Source: Myxococcales bacterium
Lineage (GTDB): Bacteria; Myxococcota_A; Polyangia; Polyangiales; Polyangiaceae
DNA length: 32,031 nt
Direction of reading: 5' to 3'
Assembly: GCA_025355005.1 (NCBI GenBank)
Contig: JANXLV010000175.1
Span: 1-32,031 of the forward strand
The notes beneath the pieces were generated by a model that searched no databases, was not told where the DNA came from, and saw only the letters and a list, made by a program, of their open reading frames with translations. Each line of letters starts with the position of its first letter. Positions within the stretch are counted from its first letter, which is position 1. Positions 14,875 through 22,576 of the stretch are shown piece after piece. A program made the translations under genes and the position numbers.

Positions 14875-16540
14875 ACACTGCGATCGCGATGAGCAGAACG
14901 ACGAACCCGGCGCCGCCAACGATGACGAAGACGAGCGGGTTCAGCTTGGTGGTCGTGGGCATCGGTGCGACCGGTGCCATGGGCGCTGGGGCTTCTCGTG
15001 CGCCCGCGTTCATCAGTGGTTGCGACACGTACGGCGCTCGCATCGGCGGCGGCGGTCCTCCAGGCTGAGCCCACGAGCCGGACGAGTGCGGACCGTGCGC
15101 AGCGGGGATCTGATTTGCGCTGTGGAACGAAGGGGAAGGGCCGCGCTGCGACGGCGGCGCGATATCCGGAATGGAGGCCACGCGCATGCGCTGCTGGGAC
15201 GGATGCTGCGCGCCATGCTGCGGCATCGCAGTGGTGGCCGCTTGCACGGGTTGTGGCGCAGGGTCGTGCACGTGGACCGTGATGGGCGCGGGAGCCGGCG
15301 CGGGCGCGTGGACCTGCAGGCGAGGATCCGACGCGTACGGCGAGGCCTGCGTGAAGAGCGTTCGATCACGATCGCTGTCGGGCGGGCCTTCCTCGTCGAC
15401 CGACCCGAAGGGAGAGGCGCGATCCGCGCGATCGTCGGTGGCCGGAACCATCGGTGTTGCCGTGCTGCTCGGCGCCAGCATCGTGCGATCACTGTCGGGC
15501 TCGTCCTCGAGCTTTCCATCCACGGCGATCACGGTGCGATCGGGATCACCCTTGTTTCGCAGCGCATCCACGAGCTCCGCCTTCGCCATCACCGTGCGCT
15601 CGGGATCGCCCGCGCCGGGCCCCGGACCGGTTTCGCCTGCAGCGTCCGGATCCTCTCCGGCGATGCGACGCAGCGCGATGTGCGCGCGCACGGTTCCGAA
15701 TGGCGCGATGCGACGCGCGAGCTCGCCCACTGACCCGGTCCTGTGCTCGCGGTCACGAACGAGGCATGCGGCAACGGCGTCGTCGAGCTCTGGTGGGCAC
15801 TCCGGCCGCAGGGAACGAATCGTGGGGATCGCTCCGCTGATGATCGACATGAAGATCTGCGCGAATGACTCGCCCGCGAAGGGAGACTTTCCCCCGAGGA
15901 TCTCGTGCAGCACAACCGCGAGCGACCACACGTCCGTGCGCGGGTCAACGAGCTTGGAGCTCTTGAGCTGCTCCGGGGACATGTACGCTGGCGAGCCCAT
16001 CACGGACGACGTGCGCGTGAGGCTGGGGCTGCCCATCGCCGGTGGCGCCTTGGAGATGCCGAAGTCCAGAAGCTTGGCCGTGATGGACCCATCCGGGCGC
16101 TGCGCGAGGAAGATGTTGGCGGTCTTGATGTCGCGATGGACGATCTGCTCGGCGTGCGCCTTCGTGAGCGCGTCCGCGATCTCGATCACCACGTCGACGG
16201 CCTCGGGGATGGGCAGCGGGCCGCGACGCTCGAGCGACTGCTCGAGGTCCTCGCCCTCCATCAGCTCCATCGCGATGTACGGCAGCCCCTGCCAGAAGCC
16301 CGAGTCACGCGGGCGCGCCACGTGCGGACTTTGAATCCGCGTGGCCAGCCGCGCCTCGTTCATGAACCGCTGACGCACCTCGTCCGTGGCCTCACCCACG
16401 TCGAGCATCACCTTCAGCGCGACCCTGTCACCAAGAAGGCGATGGCGGGCAGCGAAGACGGTTCCCATCCCGCCCTGGCCGAGCTGGCGCTCGAGTAAGT
16501 ATTTGTCGTCGATCAGCTCGCCGACTTTGGGCGGTTCCAC
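14849..16540 (-). CDS. Membrane-anchored Ser/Thr protein kinase
   Basis: The 563-residue protein has a Hanks-type kinase domain at about 14-285: GQGGMGTV, ATP-binding Lys43 (VALK), HRDIKTAN with Asp137, DFG Asp159, and MGSPAYMSPEQL at the activation-loop end. All catalytic residues are present. Residues about 290-530 are disordered and rich in Pro, Ala and Gln. In them a D-R-T-hydrophobic motif recurs four times, at Thr316, Thr336, Thr353 and Thr394. A single membrane helix at about 535-559 is followed by a short basic end, so the kinase domain is cytoplasmic and little or nothing is exposed outside; it lacks a sensor domain. The GTG start has no Shine-Dalgarno sequence but a TAGCCT lies 7 bases upstream. 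It follows the metallophosphoesterase gene by 39 bases on the same strand. Confidence 0.9.
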   Translation of the reverse strand: MEPPKVGELIDDKYLLERQLGQGGMGTVFAARHRLLGDRVALKVMLDVGEATDEVRQRFMNEARLATRIQSPHVARPRDSGFWQGLPYIAMELMEGEDLEQSLERRGPLPIPEAVDVVIEIADALTKAHAEQIVHRDIKTANIFLAQRPDGSITAKLLDFGISKAPPAMGSPSLTRTSSVMGSPAYMSPEQLKSSKLVDPRTDVWSLAVVLHEILGGKSPFAGESFAQIFMSIISGAIPTIRSLRPECPPELDDAVAACLVRDREHRTGSVGELARRIAPFGTVRAHIALRRIAGEDPDAAGETGPGPGAGDPERTVMAKAELVDALRNKGDPDRTVIAVDGKLEDEPDSDRTMLAPSSTATPMVPATDDRADRASPFGSVDEEGPPDSDRDRTLFTQASPYASDPRLQVHAPAPAPAPITVHVHDPAPQPVQAATTAMPQHGAQHPSQQRMRVASIPDIAPPSQRGPSPSFHSANQIPAAHGPHSSGSWAQPGGPPPPMRAPYVSQPLMNAGAREAPAPMAPVAPMPTTTKLNPLVFVIVGGAGFVVLLIAIAVFIFLRARH

Positions 16541-16547
16541 TGGCGCG

Positions 16548-16553
16548 AGGCTA
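16548..16553 (-). promoter_or_regulatory. Candidate -10 element of a leaderless start
   Basis: On the minus strand TAGCCT ends 7 bases before the GTG start of the kinase at 16540; no Shine-Dalgarno sequence is present. The kinase may also be read through from the upstream metallophosphoesterase gene. Confidence 0.28.
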
Positions 16554-16579
16554 TCACGGAGTGACGGGCGGGTGGGCCG

Positions 16580-18109
16580 TTACGCCTGGCGCTCCGGGGG
16601 GAGCGACTGGAGCGACTTCGGACGCGCGATTCCCAGGTCCGGGTCCCAGGTGCGAAGCTCGGCCTGCGCTCCATCCGCGCTCATGCGGATCACCACGTGC
16701 GTCCGCGCAGCACGCTCAGGCGCCGCCATCGGCTCCGCGTCGGGCAGCGGCTCCTCTTCGGCCCAGGAGCCGAGGTTGATGTACGTGGCATTGCCCGCGG
16801 GCGTCTCGGTCGGGATGTGCGTGTGTCCCATCACGACGAACGCCGCTGGAAACAAGCGTGAGAGCTGCACGGCGCGCTCTGCGAGGGTCGTCGCGGGGTC
16901 CACCTTGCGTTGCTTCGAAAGGTGACGATGCGCGAGCACCCACGTGCCCAGGACCGCCGCCACCGCGTAGAGCACCGGTGGCTTCCAGAACGCGGCGACG
17001 CCCACCACGCAGAGCGCCATGACCGCCGCACACGCGAGCGCTGCGCGGTCGAGCAAGAGGCTCGCCATGATGCCGGACACCGAATGCGCGATGGGCCGGG
17101 CCTGGAGACCGAGCAGCGCCGACAGCCGCTCTTTTCCTCCGCGCGTGACGTCTGCGAGCTGGGCGACGCGGCGCTCGTGCTCCGTGCGCAGCACCTTCGA
17201 CGCGAGAGAGAGATGCTCGCGACGCAGACTGAAGAGCGCGCTGATGGCGCGCACGAAGCGCATTCCCAGGCGCGCCATGCCGGAGATGCCAAGCCGCGCG
17301 CCGAAGGCCACGTAGTGAGCCATGCCGAACGCGTCGTGACCGTGCTCGGTCATGCCGCGCGTCGGCCGCACCACGAATCGCAGCAGCACCTCCGAGAACC
17401 CGCGCGCCACGCGGCGCGGATCCAGCGGTGAGAGCGGCGCCATCACGTGCTCGGTGGCGCAGAACGGATCGTACTGGTGACCGTGCTCGATATACGCGAC
17501 GCCGTCACGATAGAAGAACCAGGGCTGGAACTCGATGCGGGCGAGGAACGCGTCACGCTCGACCGGACCGCTTGCCTCTGCGTGGCGCAGGAGCACGTCG
17601 CGGAGGTCCTGCTTCACACCATCCCAGTGAAGCTCGAGGTCGTGATTGCCGTGGATGAGCGTGAGCGCGTGGCCGTCGTTCACGAACGCAGCGAGCTCGC
17701 GGAATACATCCTCGTGGCGCACGGCCACGCGACGGAGCTTCTCGCGCGAGTGCTCCTCGGCGCCGCCCAGCCCATGGAGCTGCTCCTCGGCGGTGAGCTG
17801 CAAGGACATCGGTGAAACGCTCTTGATGCTCATGCCGATGAAGTCGATGAAGTCGCCCGCGATCACCACGCGCCAGCGCCCGCGCGGGAGCTGCTCCTTC
17901 CGGTAGTGGGAGAGCAGGGCCACGAGATCCTGGTCAACCGACGTACGGCGCAGCGACGGTGTGCCGCAGTCGTTGATGTCGCTACCGAGGTGAACGTCCG
18001 AGAAGATCAGCAAGCTCTCTTCGATGGGCGCGGAAGCAGGTGCCGAGGAAGGCGATGAAGAAGAATCGTCCACACTGTCATGGTGGGGGCAGTTCTGCCC
18101 CACGGCCAT
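16580..18109 (-). CDS. Metallophosphoesterase with transmembrane insertion
   Basis: This 509-residue protein holds the five calcineurin-like metal motifs in order: SDVHLG (Asp38, His40), GDFID (Asp86), GNHD (Asn155, His156), HGHQYD (His209, His211) and GHTH (His429, His431). This order resembles the LpxH-like branch that hydrolyses UDP-diacylglucosamine, but the protein is about twice the length of LpxH and the substrate is not known. About 215 residues separate the fourth and fifth motifs; that insertion is helical and contains two likely membrane helices (about 353-374 and 377-393). The active site should therefore lie against the inner face of the cytoplasmic membrane. The first 30 residues are Ser/Pro/Ala-rich and disordered. 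It shares a 60-base divergent gap with the FGE-like gene and lies upstream of a kinase on the same strand. Confidence 0.83.
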   Translation of the reverse strand: MAVGQNCPHHDSVDDSSSSPSSAPASAPIEESLLIFSDVHLGSDINDCGTPSLRRTSVDQDLVALLSHYRKEQLPRGRWRVVIAGDFIDFIGMSIKSVSPMSLQLTAEEQLHGLGGAEEHSREKLRRVAVRHEDVFRELAAFVNDGHALTLIHGNHDLELHWDGVKQDLRDVLLRHAEASGPVERDAFLARIEFQPWFFYRDGVAYIEHGHQYDPFCATEHVMAPLSPLDPRRVARGFSEVLLRFVVRPTRGMTEHGHDAFGMAHYVAFGARLGISGMARLGMRFVRAISALFSLRREHLSLASKVLRTEHERRVAQLADVTRGGKERLSALLGLQARPIAHSVSGIMASLLLDRAALACAAVMALCVVGVAAFWKPPVLYAVAAVLGTWVLAHRHLSKQRKVDPATTLAERAVQLSRLFPAAFVVMGHTHIPTETPAGNATYINLGSWAEEEPLPDAEPMAAPERAARTHVVIRMSADGAQAELRTWDPDLGIARPKSLQSLPPERQA

Positions 18110-18169
18110 CAGCGTTCGGTCACAGAGATGCTGGTTGCGGGGGGCGTTCAGTCCAGCTAGCCCTTAAGT

Positions 18170-20005
18170 ATGGGGACAGCGTTCGCGAAGTGGAGCTTCG
18201 TCGGGGTCATCTGCGCGCTCGGGATCGTGGCCTGCTCCGGCGGCTCTACCGACAACGGTGGCAGCGGTGGCGGCGATGATGCAGGCGCCGGTCCAACGGT
18301 AGATGGCGGCAACTGCGGACGGCTCACGACGCCGTGCGTGACGGGTGCCGGCTGCAAGACCACACAGGACTGCCAGAAGGGCGATGTGTGCACGGGCGCC
18401 GTCTGCTCCGTCCCCGCCGCATCATGCATGAACGGCTCGAAGGATGGCGACGAGACCGACGTGGACTGCGGTGGCTCCTGCATCCCCTGCACAGATGGCA
18501 AGGCGTGCGTGGCGCCCACGGACTGCACGAACGCGAACTGCAACGCCAGCGTGTGCGCGGCACCGTCGTGCACCGACAAGATCCAGAACGGCAGCGAGAC
18601 CGCCGTGGACTGCGGCGGCTCCTGCACCACCAAGTGCGCGGACGGCGGCGGCTGCAAGACCGGCGCGGACTGCAGCAATGGCTCGTGCGGTCCCATGAAC
18701 ACCTGCCTGCCACCTTCGTGCACCGACAAGGCGAAGAACGGCACGGAGACCGGCGTCGACTGCGGCGGCACGTGCGCGACCAAGTGCGAGCCGGGCTCGG
18801 GCTGCCTCACGGACTTGGACTGCAACAACGTGAAGTGCGACACGGTCAAGAAGCTGTGTTCGCCGCCCTCCCCCACGGACGGCTTCAAGAACGGAACCGA
18901 GACCGACATCGACTGCGGCGGCACAGCGCCTACCAACGCGCCGAAGTGCATCGTCGGCAAGGCTTGCAAGCTCGACGGTGACTGCACTGTCGCCTGCAAC
19001 TACGCAGGCAAGTGCGTCGAGGCGCAGTCGTGCAAGGGACAACACGGAGGTGACACCTGCGGCCCCACGGCCAAGCAGGAGAGCTGCTGCATCGCACTTC
19101 CCGCGGCCGGCATGCCTGCGGGCAGCGTTGCGACCACGGCGATCGACAAGCACAACATCACGGCGGGCCGCTTGCGTGCGTTCGTCACCGCGACGAACGG
19201 CGACCTGAAGACCTGGATCATGAACCACACGCCCGCGTGGTGGGTTGCGGGGTGGACGCAATACCTCCCCAGCACGCTCGACAACGGAAGCTATGGCACA
19301 CCGGCCATCGGCAGCAGCTTCACCGAATGGATGGGCCCTTACGTCTATCCGCCGGGAGCCGTGGGCGCGAACGAGGGCTGCTACATCAAGGGCAACGGCG
19401 CGCGCACCTATCGCTTGCCGGACGCCGCGAACACGGGCTTCGGCGATCCGCAGTACTACACGCAGGCCTTCGACGACGACCGTGCGGTGAACTGCGTCAC
19501 GGCGTACATCATCGCGGCGTTCTGCGCCTGGGACGGCGGCCACATGCCGACGCGCCAGCAGATCGACTACCTCTGGACGGGCGCGCTGCCGTGGGGCGTG
19601 ACGCCAGCGGCTGGCTACAACGCCGCCAACCCCATGGACCCGATGGGCGCGTTCGGCACCGCTGCGTACACCAACGGGACCACCAAGCCCGCACCCATAC
19701 CGCTCGTTGACCTCGCGTGGGCCAACTACAACTACAACTACTGGGGTGGGGCGAGCATCATCAACACCGACTACTCGATCTACATCGCGCCTCCGGGCCG
19801 CTTTCCCGCTGGCAACGGCAAGTACGGACACTCCGACCTTGGGGGCAGCGTGTTCAACGCGACCGACATCAATGGCGCGAACGTCTACTGGTCACGTAGC
19901 GGCTCGTGGCAGGGACACGGCATTCCCTTCACACCGGTCAACATGAACATCAACCCGCCCGCAACGAACAAGTACTGGGCGATGGGCGGCCGCTGCGCGC
20001 GGTAA
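18170..20005 (+). CDS. Lipoprotein with Cys-rich repeats and a formylglycine-generating-enzyme-like domain
   Basis: The 611-residue protein starts with a lipoprotein signal (lipobox IVAC, Cys22) and a Gly/Asp linker. Residues about 86-283 form four tandem units of 48-50 residues built on N-G-x-E-T-x-V/I-D-C-G-G. Residues about 300-611 match the sulfatase-modifying factor (SUMF1/FGE) fold: VNCVTAYIIAAFCAWDGGHMP corresponds to the conserved helix-loop (AFCAWDGG, then MPTRQQIDYL), and the end reads MGGRCAR like the family's GFRCAR. The Cys pair that does catalysis in true FGE is not seen in the corresponding SGSWQGHG region, so formylglycine formation is unlikely; a ligand-binding or structural role is more plausible. 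It is expected on the outer envelope. No clear Shine-Dalgarno sequence precedes the ATG. Confidence 0.8.
   Translation: MGTAFAKWSFVGVICALGIVACSGGSTDNGGSGGGDDAGAGPTVDGGNCGRLTTPCVTGAGCKTTQDCQKGDVCTGAVCSVPAASCMNGSKDGDETDVDCGGSCIPCTDGKACVAPTDCTNANCNASVCAAPSCTDKIQNGSETAVDCGGSCTTKCADGGGCKTGADCSNGSCGPMNTCLPPSCTDKAKNGTETGVDCGGTCATKCEPGSGCLTDLDCNNVKCDTVKKLCSPPSPTDGFKNGTETDIDCGGTAPTNAPKCIVGKACKLDGDCTVACNYAGKCVEAQSCKGQHGGDTCGPTAKQESCCIALPAAGMPAGSVATTAIDKHNITAGRLRAFVTATNGDLKTWIMNHTPAWWVAGWTQYLPSTLDNGSYGTPAIGSSFTEWMGPYVYPPGAVGANEGCYIKGNGARTYRLPDAANTGFGDPQYYTQAFDDDRAVNCVTAYIIAAFCAWDGGHMPTRQQIDYLWTGALPWGVTPAAGYNAANPMDPMGAFGTAAYTNGTTKPAPIPLVDLAWANYNYNYWGGASIINTDYSIYIAPPGRFPAGNGKYGHSDLGGSVFNATDINGANVYWSRSGSWQGHGIPFTPVNMNINPPATNKYWAMGGRCAR
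18425..19018 (+). repeat. Four tandem Cys-rich coding repeats, about 150 bp each
   Basis: Units begin near 18425, 18569, 18719 and 18869, giving spacings of 144, 150 and 150 bases. Each encodes a Lys/Ile-x-N-G-x-E-T core followed by D-C-G-G. The fourth unit has lost the first Cys (Pro instead) and carries an altered segment after D-C-G-G, so it is diverging. Confidence 0.75.
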
Positions 20006-20033
20006 CCCCAGGTCGTACACGCTTGCGACGCAA

Positions 20034-20058
20034 CCCGCCTGACGCTCCTGACGGCGGG
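20034..20058 (+). terminator. Weak hairpin after the FGE-like gene
   Basis: CCCGCC (20034-20039) pairs with GGCGGG (20053-20058) across a 13-base loop, 29 bases after the stop. It lacks a U-tract, so it is at best a weak terminator. Confidence 0.25.
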
Positions 20059-20135
20059 ATGAACGTTCCTTCACTCCTGGAAGGATCCCGTGCGCACATC
20101 CGTCCTACTGGCAGGCCCAGAAGGAGGCTTCTTTC

Positions 20136-20342
20136 ATGCATCGCCTATCGCTTTTTCTCACGCTGGTGCTCGTTGCCATGGTCGGGAGCAGCGCAGCTGG
20201 ATGCGCTCCCGTGTACGCCAGTCCCCGTTACGAGGTCGTCGCCGTGGGCTCCCCGGGCCCGGGCTGGGTGTGGGAGCCGGGGCACTGGGTGCGGCACCGC
20301 CACGGTGACCTCTGGATACGCGGGCACTGGCGCAGGTACTGA
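20136..20342 (+). CDS. Small WXXGXW-repeat lipoprotein
   Basis: This 68-residue protein has a signal peptide with lipobox AAGC (Cys23, in SSAAGCAPV). The short mature part carries two copies of the W-x-x-G-x-W motif (WEPGHW and WIRGHW), the mark of small BcpO/YXWGXW-type outer-envelope proteins. The function of this family is not known. A good GAAGGAGG Shine-Dalgarno sequence lies about 10 bases before the ATG. The gene stands alone between the FGE-like gene and a convergent kinase. Confidence 0.8.
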   Translation: MHRLSLFLTLVLVAMVGSSAAGCAPVYASPRYEVVAVGSPGPGWVWEPGHWVRHRHGDLWIRGHWRRY

Positions 20343-20355
20343 CCCGCTGCGAGCG

Positions 20356-21606
20356 TCACTTGCCGCGCTTCTTGATGGGCTGCAGGATTGTGCGCATCTC
20401 GACGGTATGAGGTTCGTCGTGGATGTCACGCTTGGGCGGGATCTCTGACGGAGTCTCCTCGTCGATCGGGATCTCCTCGATCGTGGGCATCTTCCTTCGC
20501 CCGGTCGGCGGATCCGGCGGGTCCAGGCGGTTCGTTTGCTCCAGTCGGTTCGTCGCTTCGACGGTGGTAGCGGCGATCGCGGCGATCTCTTCTTCTGCGT
20601 GCACCGTGGGCGCGAGGTCGCGCATCCTGGACGGCACGGCCATGGGCGTGAGCGTGGGTGCCGTCTCAGGCTTCAGGTCCACCGGGATCTCCTGGCGTGA
20701 GCTCTCCTCCAGGAACTCGATGAGCTCAGCGAGGCGCGTCGTGTTCTCCATCCACGTGAGCAGCGCGTTGCGAAAGACGTCTGCGCTCTGGAAGCGGGAC
20801 TGTGCCTTCAGCGCCGTTGCGCGGTCGACGATCGCAGCGAACCCGGTGTCGATGCCGGGCATCGCTTCCCCGAGCTTCACCGCGCGCCCCTCGCGCAGGT
20901 GAATGAGCATCTCGAAGACGGTGTTCGCCTTGAACGGCAACGTGCCAGTCACGCACCGGTACATGATGATGCCGGTGGAGTAGATGTCGGCGCGCGCGTC
21001 CAGCTGGTGGGAGCCGCCCTCGAAGCACTCAGGCGCCATGTACGGCACGGTCCCGAACAGGTTTCCCGCGCTGGTCTTCAGCTCCGGTACGCCAGCCGCT
21101 CCCTTCGGCGAGACCATCTTGCACGCGCCGAAGTCGAAGATCTTCACGAAGTCTGCGGCGCGCGCGCTGGGCACCAGGAAGATGTTGTGCGGCTTGAGAT
21201 CGCGATGAATGATCCCCGCCGCATGCACGCGCGACAGGCCGTCCAGCAGCTGGACGCCGATGGCTGCGGTCTCCTCGGGCGCGAGCCACCGACGCGTCTT
21301 GAGCCGTGAGTAGAGGCTCTCGCCGTCGAGGAACTCCATCACCATGTAGCGGTGGCCGTTCGGGAGATCGCCGCTGTCGAGCAGCCCGACGACGTGCGCG
21401 GAGTCCACGCTGGCGGCGGCGGCGGCCTCGCGCTCGAAGCGGAGGACCAGATCGCGCTCCGCCGTCAGGTGCGCGCGCATGACCTTGATGGCCACGCGGG
21501 CGCCGGTCTCGAGACTCTGACCCTCGAACACGATTCCCATCCCACCTTCGCCGTGGCGGCGGAGGACCTGGTACTTCCGTTCGATGACTTCCCCGAGCTG
21601 CAGCAC
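20356..21606 (-). CDS. Ser/Thr protein kinase without membrane anchor
   Basis: I start this kinase at GTG 21606, which follows GGAGAAGG at about 6 bases and gives the usual N-terminus (LQLGEVIERKYQVLRR); a TTG 39 bases further upstream lacks a ribosome site. The 416-residue protein has a glycine loop (GEGGMGIV), ATP-binding Lys41 (VAIK), catalytic Asp136 in HRDLKPHN, DFG Asp158, and TVPYMAPECF at the end of the activation loop. HRDLKPHN replaces the commoner HRDLKPEN, but the metal-binding Asn is kept, so activity is expected. Residues beyond about 280 are polar and disordered with a basic tail (KKRGK). There is no membrane helix or sensor domain. An NlpC/P60-like gene lies upstream on the same strand, 76 bases away. 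Confidence 0.9.
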   Translation of the reverse strand: MLQLGEVIERKYQVLRRHGEGGMGIVFEGQSLETGARVAIKVMRAHLTAERDLVLRFEREAAAAASVDSAHVVGLLDSGDLPNGHRYMVMEFLDGESLYSRLKTRRWLAPEETAAIGVQLLDGLSRVHAAGIIHRDLKPHNIFLVPSARAADFVKIFDFGACKMVSPKGAAGVPELKTSAGNLFGTVPYMAPECFEGGSHQLDARADIYSTGIIMYRCVTGTLPFKANTVFEMLIHLREGRAVKLGEAMPGIDTGFAAIVDRATALKAQSRFQSADVFRNALLTWMENTTRLAELIEFLEESSRQEIPVDLKPETAPTLTPMAVPSRMRDLAPTVHAEEEIAAIAATTVEATNRLEQTNRLDPPDPPTGRRKMPTIEEIPIDEETPSEIPPKRDIHDEPHTVEMRTILQPIKKRGK

Positions 21607-21682
21607 GTCGAGCCTTCTCCAGGAGCGTACATGCAGGTCCGCCAAAAGGCCGACAAATCCGTCTCACTGAACATCGTGTCCG

Positions 21683-22495
21683 CTACTCGATACGACCCAG
21701 CGCGACGATGCAGTTGTGGTTGCGCGCCTTCTTGCCGTTGGACCAGCGATACCCGACAGCCGCGCCCGACTCGTTCACGACGAGGTGGATGGTGCCGGTG
21801 CCAACGCCCGTGGCCTTGCTTGCGAAGCGCGAGTCGTCGGCGCCGTGACGCATGGATGTGGAGTCGATGATGGGTACGGACACCTCACCGTGCTCCACGT
21901 TCACGGGGCCGCGCACGATCATGACGTGGCCGGTGTTGTTGCTCGTGACGTCCGCCGGCTTGAGCCACGCGACGACGTCACCAGGGGCGAGCTCCGCGGG
22001 TTTGCCGACGCGCTTCCAGCGCCCCTTCTTCTGTCCAGGCTGCATGCCGTCGATCAGCTCCACGAAGTGCTTCGCGAGCGGCCTCTTTCCGGCGCCGTTG
22101 CGCGGGAGCGTGTCGAGGGCGTCGGGGCACACACGGGCGAGCGCGTAGTCGATGAGACCGGAGCAGTCGAGATCGTACTCGGCGGCGGTCTCGTCGACGC
22201 GCGTCTTGTGTGAGTAGGTAGACTCGCGAAGACGACCCACGATGCGGTTTGCCTCCGACAAGAGAGCTGCGCCGCCAGCGCCGGGCGCTGCGACCGCCGC
22301 GGACTTTGGCAGGTCGCCGTCGTCACCTTCGTTGCCAGACTCGTGCGCGGTGTCGTCGTCGCCCGCGGAGATCGACACCTGCTCCACCGGCTTCGGCGGC
22401 GGGTCTGATTTGCAGGCCGAGAGAGCAAGGAGGAGCGCCAGAGAAAGCTGGAGGGAAAGCGGGAGAGAAAGCTGGAGAGAAACGCCCGTGCGCAT
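21683..22495 (-). CDS. NlpC/P60-like cysteine peptidase lipoprotein
   Basis: From ATG 22495 the protein has 270 residues and begins with a lipoprotein signal ending LSAC (Cys28). A Pro/Asp/Gly-rich linker reaches to about residue 75. The enzyme domain carries YDLDCSGLIDYAL with the likely nucleophile Cys111, PGDVVAW, then NTGHVMIV with His190 and IIDST with Asp211 as the likely third residue; this is the order seen in NlpC/P60 peptidases, which cut peptidoglycan stem peptides. The substrate is inferred from the family. A GTG 27 bases upstream is in frame, but the signal peptide fits the ATG better, and a TATGAT lies 6 bases before that ATG. The signal sequence contains a perfect 14-bp direct repeat. 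It is divergent from the glycosyltransferase fusion gene. Confidence 0.75.
   Translation of the reverse strand: MRTGVSLQLSLPLSLQLSLALLLALSACKSDPPPKPVEQVSISAGDDDTAHESGNEGDDGDLPKSAAVAAPGAGGAALLSEANRIVGRLRESTYSHKTRVDETAAEYDLDCSGLIDYALARVCPDALDTLPRNGAGKRPLAKHFVELIDGMQPGQKKGRWKRVGKPAELAPGDVVAWLKPADVTSNNTGHVMIVRGPVNVEHGEVSVPIIDSTSMRHGADDSRFASKATGVGTGTIHLVVNESGAAVGYRWSNGKKARNHNCIVALGRIE
22440..22477. repeat. Direct repeat inside a signal-peptide coding region
   Basis: AGAGAAAGCTGGAG occurs at 22440-22453 and again at 22464-22477, a 24-base period. It encodes two successive eight-residue units (LQLSLPLS, LQLSLALL) in the hydrophobic core of the lipoprotein signal peptide. Confidence 0.7.
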
Positions 22496-22501
22496 GGGGT
22501 G

Positions 22502-22507
22502 ATCATA
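22502..22507 (-). promoter_or_regulatory. Candidate -10 element of a leaderless start
   Basis: On the minus strand TATGAT ends 6 bases before the ATG at 22495; the intervening CACCCC holds no Shine-Dalgarno sequence. This is the closest match to a -10 consensus among the genes here without a ribosome site. Confidence 0.4.
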
Positions 22508-22576
22508 CACCTGGTCACGCACCTCTCACGGGAACCTTGGCGGGGCTGCGAAGGTGAGCGACACTAGCGACCGACG

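Noticed and set aside
18422..19831. Minus-strand open frame opposite the FGE-like gene
   Set aside because: Shadow of the Cys-rich repeats, dominated by Arg, Ala and Val.
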